Assembly: GCF_900104245.1 (NCBI RefSeq) | Contig: NZ_FMXN01000002.1 | Coordinates: 1-64,000 of the forward strand | Length of the DNA stretch: 64,000 nucleotides | Reading direction: 5' to 3' | DNA from: Pseudidiomarina indica | Lineage (GTDB): Bacteria; Pseudomonadota; Gammaproteobacteria; Enterobacterales; Alteromonadaceae | Notes under the pieces: model-generated | Seen by the model: the letters and a program-made list of their open reading frames with translations, nothing else | Database searches by the model: none | Told to the model about the DNA's origin: nothing | Part shown: positions 1 to 7,151 of the stretch, piece after piece | How positions within the stretch are numbered: position 1 is the stretch's first letter | Layout: each line of letters begins with the position of its first letter | Translations under genes and position numbers: made by a program

Positions 1-91
1 AAGGCGACTTTTTAGATGGTTTTTGTATTGTTTTTGGTGAGTTACCAATTTAAACGAACGATTACGACATGTGCCAGCACACTACACAAAT

Positions 92-98
92 GTTAGGT
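92..98 (+). other. Integron core site (GTTAGGT), possible attI
   Basis: GTTAGGT fits the GTTRRRY core at which integron integrases recombine, and it lies 11 bases before the first cassette gene. Unlike the two downstream attC sites, no matching left-hand core (ACCTAAC or similar) is present in bases 1-91. This favours an attI site, which lacks the inverted-repeat fold, or an attC longer than the visible flank. If it is attI, the integrase gene should lie just off the left edge. The core is seen directly; the attI reading is inference. Confidence 0.5.
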
Positions 99-109
99 AA
101 TCGAAGCCC

Positions 110-697
110 ATGAAAATATTTCGAATGTTGCCTATTCTTCTGCTGGTCGGTTGTGCATTTGGTGTAATCGATCGCACTGCTGAGCAGGTTGCTCTGTTAG
201 AAGAGTGCTATTCGATAGTGAAACCAGCCTTCCTTTACGAGGCCCGGTGCGCAGATCTCAATTCACGAGGTTTCGGCAACAGTAAATTTTGCACAGGCAT
301 TCAGGGGTTCGATCCGTTGCCATACATTCGACCTGATGGTTCAAAGTATGAATACCAGTACCCGAAATCCTGGTCAGAATACATAAGTGACCGTGAGATG
401 TGGGATAGTCAAATGTTCAATAAGCTTCTATTCGAAAAACAGCGAACTATCATCGCTCCCATTGATGTAGGAATACGGATACATGTTATTGACATTTATG
501 AATATCCGCGGGGTGAAACCGGCCATGTGCTTGTTGGTCGAGCAAGAATTGCCAGCGGTGAACATCAGAATACAATTGTAGAATTGCCTTCTCCCGGCGG
601 GTTCTCCGATACTGGGCCTTCCTGGTTAAAGCACTGGTTCTACCCGGATAGTGGTGATATCCAATTGTCAGAAGAGTATTTGCAACCATGCTATTAA
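110..697 (+). CDS. Cassette-borne lipoprotein of unknown function
   Basis: A 195-residue protein begins with a short charged segment, a hydrophobic stretch and a lipobox (LLVGC, Cys at about residue 15), so it is probably exported and lipidated. The mature part contains four or five further cysteines and many aromatic residues, and I recognise no family. It sits alone between an integron core at 92-98 and an attC site at 703-778, in the orientation expected of a gene cassette. Such cassettes often encode orphan proteins. Its transcription probably depends on a promoter upstream of the array. No function can be assigned. Confidence 0.75.
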   Translation: MKIFRMLPILLLVGCAFGVIDRTAEQVALLEECYSIVKPAFLYEARCADLNSRGFGNSKFCTGIQGFDPLPYIRPDGSKYEYQYPKSWSEYISDREMWDSQMFNKLLFEKQRTIIAPIDVGIRIHVIDIYEYPRGETGHVLVGRARIASGEHQNTIVELPSPGGFSDTGPSWLKHWFYPDSGDIQLSEEYLQPCY

Positions 698-702
698 TAT
701 TT

Positions 703-778
703 ACCTAACAAAAGCGTCAACGCGGACCGGCTTTTCCGCTGGCGCTACAAAGCCGGCCGGTTACGCTAAACGTTAGGC
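703..778 (+). other. Integron attC recombination site 1
   Basis: A 76-base imperfect palindrome begins with ACCTAAC (703-709) and ends with GTTAGGC (772-778), the complementary outer cores of an attC site. Inner arms also pair: AGCGT at 713-717 with ACGCT at 763-767, and a GC-rich arm around 721-734 with its complement around 749-762. It starts 5 bases after the stop of the preceding gene, the classic place for an attC in a cassette. Bottom-strand folding and integrase cutting at G^TT are known for this element class. Confidence 0.88.
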
Positions 779-793
779 GGCAAGGACCGTTCA

Positions 794-1330
794 ATGATTG
801 TCCGCGAAATATTAGACTTCTTGTATACCTACGTACTCACTGCATGGTACTTCTACGCTGCACTGGTCGTTATAGTTCTAGCCATTGCTGTTCTGACGAG
901 GCGTACTAAGCCGTCAATTGCGTCAAGCATTCCCGTTCTCGGAGATCATGTTAGTACTGTTCCATTCTTTATTGCAGATATCTGGCAAGGCCTCGCAAAA
1001 GGCCATGGCTTAGTGGCCCTGCATCAAGAAGCTATCAGACTTGAGGTCCAAATCGTTGACTCATTAACCGGACTAATAAAATTTAGGCATCAGATTGTGG
1101 AAGTTCCAATCAGAGATGTCGCATCGATTGCCATTAGATCCTACTTGTTTGGAACCTACACACTGCTTTGGTTGCAGGGAACGAGGATGGATACTTTCCA
1201 AAGCTTTCCAAGGTTGCGTGGCGGGCGATGCAGACTGCGAATCGCGCGTCGCGACCGACAGAACTGCGCAGCCTTCGTAGAGCACTTCGCAACCGTCAAG
1301 GCGTCTGGGCAAGTGGTGGCTGCCGCCTAA
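794..1330 (+). CDS. Cassette-borne single-pass membrane protein, PH-like domain suspected
   Basis: A 178-residue protein has one clear membrane segment near residues 17-35 followed by a soluble part. The stretch from about residue 80 to 168 alternates beta-like segments with a C-terminal helix (ARRDRQNCAAFVEHF). This pattern resembles small bacterial PH-like domains, but that is a structural guess without a diagnostic motif. The gene starts 15 bases after attC site 1, and its TAA stop lies inside the left core of the next attC, so it is a complete cassette. The function is unknown. Confidence 0.72.
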   Translation: MIVREILDFLYTYVLTAWYFYAALVVIVLAIAVLTRRTKPSIASSIPVLGDHVSTVPFFIADIWQGLAKGHGLVALHQEAIRLEVQIVDSLTGLIKFRHQIVEVPIRDVASIAIRSYLFGTYTLLWLQGTRMDTFQSFPRLRGGRCRLRIARRDRQNCAAFVEHFATVKASGQVVAAA

Positions 1331-1394
1331 CAATTCGTTCAAGCCGAACTTGTTTGGCTCCGCTACACAAGTCGGCTTAACTCGAGCGTTAGCT
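1325..1394 (+). other. Integron attC recombination site 2
   Basis: A 70-base imperfect palindrome has outer cores GCCTAAC (1325-1331) and GTTAGCT (1388-1394). Inner arms pair, including AAGCCGA at 1341-1347 with TCGGCTT at 1372-1378. From memory its arms resemble attC sites of aadA-type mobile integron cassettes. The stop codon of the preceding gene is embedded in the left core. No further attC follows the next gene, so this is probably the last site of the array. Confidence 0.87.
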
Positions 1395-1421
1395 TTTTTG
1401 GAACAGAACAATGGAGATCAT

Positions 1422-1973
1422 ATGAATATCGGGATGACGGCTGTGTTCGTAACGGCACTGTCTGTGGCAGGACTAGCTTTAGCTTCTGAAAGCTCTCCCT
1501 ATGCCGGCGAAGAATCTCGTGAAATTAAAGCCCTGTCAAAATCAGAGATTGACGGCCTATTGGCTGGGAAAGGCATGGGTTACGGCAAAGCCGCAGAATT
1601 AAACGGGTACCCCGGTCCCGCGCATGTGCTTGAGCTCGGCGATGAGCTTTCGCTCACAGCCAGTCAACGGCAAGAGACGGAAATCGTTTTTGCTCAGATG
1701 GAGACTGCGGCCAAAGCCCTGGGTGCTGATCTTGTGGCAGCAGAACGTGCGCTCGATCAGGCATTCAGAAGCAAGAAGATAGACGAATCGTCCTTGTCGG
1801 AACTCGTTAAAAAAATTGGCGATGCTGAGTCTCGTCTGCGCGTAGTCCACCTCCGTGCGCATTTGCAGCAGACTGAAATTCTTAATGATCAACAGATATC
1901 CAAGTACATGGCTTTGAGAGGCTACAGCCGTGCCGGACACGGAAACCATCACAAGCATCATCACGGAAGATAG
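1422..1973 (+). CDS. Spy/CpxP-like periplasmic metal-sensor-type protein with His-rich tail
   Basis: The likely product, from ATG 1422 (GGAGATCAT just upstream), has 183 residues. It has a signal peptide (cleavage near ALA-SES), a central helical region with an LTASQRQ segment like the LTxxQ motif of the Spy/CpxP/CnrR superfamily, and a tail rich in His (GNHHKHHHGR). Relatives are periplasmic chaperones or metal-stress sensors; the tail suggests binding of Ni, Cu or Zn, which is inference. An upstream ATG at 1350 lies inside attC site 2 and is less likely. The gene follows the last attC and has its own terminator, so it may be the first chromosomal gene beyond the array. Confidence 0.7.
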   Translation: MNIGMTAVFVTALSVAGLALASESSPYAGEESREIKALSKSEIDGLLAGKGMGYGKAAELNGYPGPAHVLELGDELSLTASQRQETEIVFAQMETAAKALGADLVAAERALDQAFRSKKIDESSLSELVKKIGDAESRLRVVHLRAHLQQTEILNDQQISKYMALRGYSRAGHGNHHKHHHGR

Positions 1974-1983
1974 AAGCTCAAAA

Positions 1984-2010
1984 AACGGAGGCAGTTGCCT
2001 CCGTTCTATT
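1984..2010 (+). terminator. Rho-independent terminator
   Basis: A 10-base-pair stem (AACGGAGGCA, GT loop, TGCCTCCGTT) is followed by CTATTTTTCTTT. It lies 10 bases after the Spy-like gene. Confidence 0.88.
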
Positions 2011-2190
2011 TTTCTTTGCATAAAAAATCACTTGCTGCAGTGCGAGTAAGTATTTCTACCGTCATTCTCTATCCTTAAGAGCTTGAGCGAGACTTTGCCA
2101 ATGCCAACCAAGAACAACTTGAAGTATTTTTTTCAATGACGTACAACGTTTAGGTTACCTCCTCCATAACTATTACAACAGGAAAAAGGC

Positions 2191-5100
2191 ATGAAGTTAG
2201 CGCTGTATTTGGCGTCGAGCGTCCTCTTGACCGGAGTCTCGAGCCATGTTTTTGCGAGTGAAGACAATCGTGGTTACTATCGTGACCCTGCCATTCACCA
2301 AGATACAATCATTTTCACTGCTGAAGGCGATCTATGGCGAACCAGTATCCACGGTGGATTGGCCAGCCGCTTGACCAGTAGCACCGCGGAAGAACGTTAC
2401 GCTGCGATTTCTCCCGATGGCCAAACCGTCGCATTCGTCGCGGACTATGAGGGTGCTCCCGAAGTCTATGTTATTCCCATTGACGGTGGTATTCCCAAAC
2501 GAGTGACCTTCGAGAACAGCCGCACCCGAGTACAGGGTTGGACGTCAGACGGCCACATTCTTTACAGCACAGACCACGTCATGGGGCCAGCCAACCAATG
2601 GATACTCCGTACGGTCGACCCAGTTTCATTAAATAGCAAGACGGTTCCCTTAACCGATGCATTCGGCGGAAGCCATGCAGACGAAGCACTGTACTTTGTC
2701 CGTTTTGGTCTTAAAGAAGCCACCGCAGATAACGCGCGAGTATACCGTGGCGGGGCTATGGGCCAGCTGTGGCGTTATGCTCCAGGTGATGCAGAAGCAA
2801 CTCGCCTTGTAGAAAACCACGAAGGTTCTATCCGCCGCGCCATGGTGGAAGGAACGCGGGTATACTTTATTTCTGATGCCGACGGCACCCCCAACCTCTG
2901 GTCCGTCAATCATAACGGTCAAGATATTCAACAACATACCCATCACAAAGACTTTCAAGTTTGGTCGGCATCTGTTGATGCGGGGCGCGTTGTTTATCAA
3001 CAAGGGGCTGATTTGAAATTGTTGGATACCAACAGCGGCACCTCGCAAGTCATCGATATCCGTTTAGCCAGTGATTTTTCGCAGCGCCAAGAACGCTGGT
3101 TAGAAAGCCCCCTGAAATACCTCACCGCTACTCATTTTACCGGTGAAGTTGAACGGGTAACACTTACCGCACGGTCACAAATCGGTATTGCCGGCAAAGC
3201 CAATCAGCGTATCGTGAACATCAGTACGCCTGTTGGTAGCCGTTCGCGAAACGCCGTGTTAAGTCCAGATGGTAAATGGGTGTACGCCCTCAATGATCAC
3301 AGCGGTGAAAATGAAATTTGGCGCTTCCCTGCCGATGGTTCTACGGGTGCAACCCAACTCACTAGCAACGCAAACACCTTCCGTTGGAACTTATACTTAT
3401 CGCCCAACGGTGAGTACCTTGCTCATGATGACAAAAATGGCGACCTGTGGTTGTTGAATCTCAGTAATGGCAGCAACACTAAAATTGCCAGCGGCGGCTG
3501 GGGCCATTCCCCCTATCAAGACGTGGTTTGGTCGGCCGATAGCCAACTCATCGCTGTTACCCGCAAAAGTCAGCAAGGAGCCAGTAGCATCAATGGTGGC
3601 ACGCGCCCACAAATCGTCCTATACTCAGTTGCTGAAAAGCGCGAGATGACGTTAACGAGCGAAAAATACGAGTCGTATTCCCCCACCTTTAGCCACGATG
3701 GCAATTGGTTATTCTTTGTGTCTAACCGTAACTTTAATGCGACCCCAAGTTCACCCTGGGGTGACCGTAATATGGGCCCCGCCTTCGATAAGCGCGGGCA
3801 AATTTTTGCGGTCAGCTTAAAAGCCCAAGCTTGTTTCCCTTTTGAACCTGCTCGTGAAGTTGCCATCTGCAACGACGAAGCAGTGGCGAAGGACCGAGCG
3901 AATCGTCGCAAACCACGCGTTGATTGGGATGGTCTCGCACAACGTCTATGGCCCGTGCCGGTCACTGCTGGCAACTATTACAACCTGCAAGCGAGCAAAG
4001 ATTTCCTGTTCGTTCAGCGCTACCCAATCGGCAGCAGAAATAGTGAGTTAATCAGTATTAGTATCACGCCGCATAAACCAAAGGTTACCACCTTTGCGAA
4101 GCAAGTTCGTGAGTACCGCTTGTCTAATGACCAGCGCTCAATTTACTGGCGCACCCACGACAACAAATTGTTCAGTCACGCCGTGCAAGCAGAAGCGAAA
4201 AGTGACTTAACCCAAGCCACCTTCCACGCGAACCAATGGCAACTGGCCATTGATCCTGTTGAGGAATGGCAGCAAATGTTCCGCGATGCTTGGTTAATGC
4301 ACCGTGATTTCCTCTTCGATGCCGATCTTCGCGGCGTGGATTGGGAGGCAGCCCGTAACAAGTATCACCCCCTCTTGAGCCGGGTCACCGATCGCCACGA
4401 ACTCGACGACCTGTTTGCCCAAATGATGAGTGAGCTCAACGTGTTGCACTCCCAGGTGCGCGGCGGAGAGTACCCGGTACCAAGCGGACGCGCGCAAGCA
4501 GCCACCTTAGGTGCGGCGCTTGAAAGCACGTCAGATGGTGTCCGCATTCAACGTATTTACCAAACCGATCCAGAGTTACCCAACCAAGCGTCACCACTGG
4601 CTCAGCCTGGCGTTGATGCGCGTGCTGGCGACTATATTAAGGCAGTGAATGGTCAGCCGATAAAAAACCAAGCGGAATTGCATCTTGCTCTACGCAACCA
4701 AGCAGACAAGCCCGTCTTGTTAGCCTTGCAACGTGGCCGCAATGAGCATCGCACCGTGGTAACGCCAATCTCGGTACAACGTGATCACCGGTTACGTTAT
4801 GAAGATTGGATCGAGCGCAATCGTCAGTCCATTCGTCAAGCCAGTGACGCCGATATCGGCTACCTGCACCTGTATGCAATGGGTGGCAATGACATTGCCA
4901 GCTTCGCCCGCGAGTTCTATGCCAACGTCGGACGTGACGGATTGATTATTGATGTCCGCCGTAACCGTGGTGGCAATATCGATAGTTGGGTGATTGAGAA
5001 GCTACTGCGCCGTGCTTGGGCATTCTGGGAACCAAACACCCATGGTGCGCCTTATACCAATATGCAGCAAACCTTCCGTGGCCATTTGGTGGTTCTGACT

Positions 5101-5472
5101 GACCAACTGACCTACTCTGACGGTGAAACCTTCTCCGCCGGTGTCAAAGCCCTCGGCTTAGGACCATTAGTCGGTAAGCGTACCGCTGGTGCAGGCGTTT
5201 GGTTATCAGGACGGAATACCTTAGCGGATGGCGGTGTGGCACGTGTTGCTGAAACTGCTCAATACGCAATGGACGGTCGCTGGGTCATTGAAGGCTACGG
5301 TGTCGAGCCCGACTATGACGTTGAGAACCTCCCTCACGCAACCTTCAAGGGGCACGATGCTCAACTGCAGTTTGCCATCGAACTGTTAGAGCGTCAGTTA
5401 GAAACTGAGCCCGTACAACCCTTGCGTCGACAGTCCATGTCAAATCCAATCGCGGATGATATTCGCCCTTAA
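2191..5472 (+). CDS. Tricorn-like S41 family protease
   Basis: A 1093-residue exported protein matches tricorn protease homologues in length and domain order. There is a signal peptide (to about residue 22), then WD40/TolB-like propeller repeats (about 30-660, with SPDG motifs), a helical linker with the WLMHRDFLFD segment, a PDZ domain (about 790-870) and an S41 peptidase core. The core motif TYSDGETFSAG places the nucleophile at about Ser976, and DVRRNRGGN is the preceding conserved strand. Family members degrade peptides or oligopeptides. The signal peptide puts this one in the periplasm, unlike the cytoplasmic archaeal enzyme. A good ribosome site (CAGGAAAAAG) precedes the ATG. It appears monocistronic with its own terminator. 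Confidence 0.9.
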   Translation: MKLALYLASSVLLTGVSSHVFASEDNRGYYRDPAIHQDTIIFTAEGDLWRTSIHGGLASRLTSSTAEERYAAISPDGQTVAFVADYEGAPEVYVIPIDGGIPKRVTFENSRTRVQGWTSDGHILYSTDHVMGPANQWILRTVDPVSLNSKTVPLTDAFGGSHADEALYFVRFGLKEATADNARVYRGGAMGQLWRYAPGDAEATRLVENHEGSIRRAMVEGTRVYFISDADGTPNLWSVNHNGQDIQQHTHHKDFQVWSASVDAGRVVYQQGADLKLLDTNSGTSQVIDIRLASDFSQRQERWLESPLKYLTATHFTGEVERVTLTARSQIGIAGKANQRIVNISTPVGSRSRNAVLSPDGKWVYALNDHSGENEIWRFPADGSTGATQLTSNANTFRWNLYLSPNGEYLAHDDKNGDLWLLNLSNGSNTKIASGGWGHSPYQDVVWSADSQLIAVTRKSQQGASSINGGTRPQIVLYSVAEKREMTLTSEKYESYSPTFSHDGNWLFFVSNRNFNATPSSPWGDRNMGPAFDKRGQIFAVSLKAQACFPFEPAREVAICNDEAVAKDRANRRKPRVDWDGLAQRLWPVPVTAGNYYNLQASKDFLFVQRYPIGSRNSELISISITPHKPKVTTFAKQVREYRLSNDQRSIYWRTHDNKLFSHAVQAEAKSDLTQATFHANQWQLAIDPVEEWQQMFRDAWLMHRDFLFDADLRGVDWEAARNKYHPLLSRVTDRHELDDLFAQMMSELNVLHSQVRGGEYPVPSGRAQAATLGAALESTSDGVRIQRIYQTDPELPNQASPLAQPGVDARAGDYIKAVNGQPIKNQAELHLALRNQADKPVLLALQRGRNEHRTVVTPISVQRDHRLRYEDWIERNRQSIRQASDADIGYLHLYAMGGNDIASFAREFYANVGRDGLIIDVRRNRGGNIDSWVIEKLLRRAWAFWEPNTHGAPYTNMQQTFRGHLVVLTDQLTYSDGETFSAGVKALGLGPLVGKRTAGAGVWLSGRNTLADGGVARVAETAQYAMDGRWVIEGYGVEPDYDVENLPHATFKGHDAQLQFAIELLERQLETEPVQPLRRQSMSNPIADDIRP

Positions 5473-5474
5473 AA

Positions 5475-5501
5475 AAAAAGCCCGTGAAAACGGGCTTTTT
5501 T
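5475..5501 (+). terminator. Rho-independent terminator
   Basis: A stem of AAAAAGCCCGT and ACGGGCTTTTT with a GAAA tetraloop begins 2 bases after the protease stop codon. It can act in both directions. Confidence 0.92.
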
Positions 5502-5539
5502 ATGCCTCCCCCTCTTATTAGCTCACCTGTCTGCAAGAT

Positions 5540-5573
5540 ACGTCAATTGCGTGTCATAGCGGGCTGATAGCCT
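5540..5573 (+). promoter_or_regulatory. Candidate Pho box and promoter of the phosphatase gene
   Basis: ACGTCAA (5540-5546), a 4-base spacer and GTGTCAT (5551-5557) fit the PhoB box layout of two 7-base repeats (CTGTCAT) 11 bases apart. The second repeat matches 6 of 7 and the first only 4 of 7. Ten bases later TAGCCT (5568-5573) is a weak -10. The geometry equals that of the two candidate boxes near 11.5 kb. Confidence 0.5.
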
Positions 5574-5615
5574 TAGTCTGTCTCTTTTTATCATTGAATC
5601 AGCTAAGGAATTATC

Positions 5616-7061
5616 ATGGCTCAATTTATTATTCACACCAAGCCGAGCAAATTGGCGATAGCCATTGCCTGTGCCGCGCTGTCGCTAGGCGTCAGCACGT
5701 CGCTGCTTGCGGCACCGAACAGCATACCCGCAGTACCGGAGGCAAATACCTTAGTGACCGCCGAGTCACCTCGTTACCAGCCTACGGTCTACCCAGATCG
5801 CGTCACCATTTTACCGGGCACCAATGCCAGCACGTCACAACAAGTCACCTGGCGCACAGCTGCCAGTGTCAACGAATCGATTTTACAGATTACCGTGGCG
5901 CAACCCACGCCTGGCTTACACCTCACGGCAACGGAACATCAAGGCAGTTTTGTCGCACTGGAAACCCCCAATGGCAAAGCGCACCACCATCGCGTAAAAC
6001 TCGACAACCTAACACCTGACACCCTTTATGCTTATCGCGTCAAAGGCGGCGATACATGGAGCAACTGGCATCAGTTTCGAACGCCGGCTGCCACCTTCGA
6101 GCCTTATACCGCGCTTTATTTTGGCGATGCACAGAATGCCGTGTATTCCCATTATTCACGCACCGTGCGTGAGGCCATTTTAACCGCACCCCGCGCCAAA
6201 GTGATGATTTACGCGGGCGACTTAGTGAACTCGCGCGATGGCATTCATGACGACGAATGGGGCGAGTGGTACGATGCAACCAGTTGGCTCAGTGCATGGG
6301 TATTGCAAGTTCCTGCGGCTGGCAACCACGAGTTTAGTAGTGACGATAACGAGCCTCTACGGTATCTATTACCGAACTGGACGGCGCACTACAAAGTTTC
6401 TGGCAACGGCCCAGCGAGTCTCTCCAAGACGGTTTACTACACCGACGTACAAGGCGTGCGCTACATTGCCATGGATTCCACCGAAGCATTGCAGTCGAAC
6501 GAACATGCGAAAGCTCAGGCAGAGTGGCTTGAGCAGGTCTTAGCAAATAACCCCAACCACTGGACCGTGGTGGTGCATCACCACCCAATGAATTCTGTCT
6601 CACTGGGCCGCGATAACCCACCATTACGTGAGCATTGGCAGCCGATTTATGAAAAGTACAACGTTGATCTTGTCTTACAAGGCCATGATCATACTTACGG
6701 CCGTGATCACAAAGCGCACAGTTTGGCGGAACAAGGCCCCGTCTATACAGTGTCGGTGGCAGGCCCGAAAATGTATTTAGTCAGCGACACCGCCCAAGAA
6801 CGCATGGATCGCACTGGTGAGGATACTCAATTATTCCAAGCCATCGAGTTTTCGCAGGATCAATTGGTGTATCGTTCTCTCACGGCTACCGGTGAACTCT
6901 ATGATGGCTTTACCCTGGTGAAAACAGCATCGGGTAAACAATTTATTGATGAGCAGCCTAACACGGCAGAACGCCGTTGTGAAAACCCCAATAAACCACG
7001 CCCTCATCGGTGCTGGAATGGCACTGATTTAATTCATGCACCAGCCGCGCTGAAGGAATAG
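5616..7061 (+). CDS. Secreted metallophosphoesterase, purple acid phosphatase-like
   Basis: A 481-residue protein has a signal peptide (cleavage after LLAA, about residue 33). An N-terminal fibronectin-like domain of the purple acid phosphatase type spans about residues 60-150, and a calcineurin-like phosphoesterase domain follows. The metal-binding blocks are seen in order: GDAQN (about 169), GDLVN (about 200), GNHE (about 235), HHHP (about 322) and GHDHTYGRDH (about 354). Family members release phosphate from organic esters in the periplasm or medium. Its convergent neighbour is a phytase-TonB receptor operon and a candidate Pho box lies upstream, so a role in phosphate scavenging is likely. 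The exact substrate is unknown. Confidence 0.88.
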   Translation: MAQFIIHTKPSKLAIAIACAALSLGVSTSLLAAPNSIPAVPEANTLVTAESPRYQPTVYPDRVTILPGTNASTSQQVTWRTAASVNESILQITVAQPTPGLHLTATEHQGSFVALETPNGKAHHHRVKLDNLTPDTLYAYRVKGGDTWSNWHQFRTPAATFEPYTALYFGDAQNAVYSHYSRTVREAILTAPRAKVMIYAGDLVNSRDGIHDDEWGEWYDATSWLSAWVLQVPAAGNHEFSSDDNEPLRYLLPNWTAHYKVSGNGPASLSKTVYYTDVQGVRYIAMDSTEALQSNEHAKAQAEWLEQVLANNPNHWTVVVHHHPMNSVSLGRDNPPLREHWQPIYEKYNVDLVLQGHDHTYGRDHKAHSLAEQGPVYTVSVAGPKMYLVSDTAQERMDRTGEDTQLFQAIEFSQDQLVYRSLTATGELYDGFTLVKTASGKQFIDEQPNTAERRCENPNKPRPHRCWNGTDLIHAPAALKE

Positions 7062-7098
7062 TTGAAGGAATAGCCAAAGCAGCCAAAGGCAGACACAA

Positions 7099-7133
7099 AA
7101 AAGCCGGGACTTGTTACCAAGACCCGGCTTTTT
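7099..7133 (+). terminator. Bidirectional terminator between phosphatase and phytase genes
   Basis: AAAAGCCGGG (7099-7108) pairs with CCCGGCTTTT (7123-7132), with A- and T-rich flanks on both sides. It can end both the plus-strand phosphatase and the minus-strand phytase transcripts. Confidence 0.9.
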
Positions 7134-7151
7134 ATTTCACCACAACACCCT

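Noticed and set aside
1599-2021. A 140-codon open frame on the minus strand
   Set aside because: It overlaps the Spy-like gene and the terminator; the plus-strand gene has a signal peptide and a family match.
2140-2165. GTTTAGG-like sequence as a further integron core
   Set aside because: No complementary core or palindromic arms around it.
5594-6019. A 141-codon open frame on the plus strand before the phosphatase
   Set aside because: It overlaps the phosphatase gene in another frame; that gene has a signal peptide and catalytic motifs.
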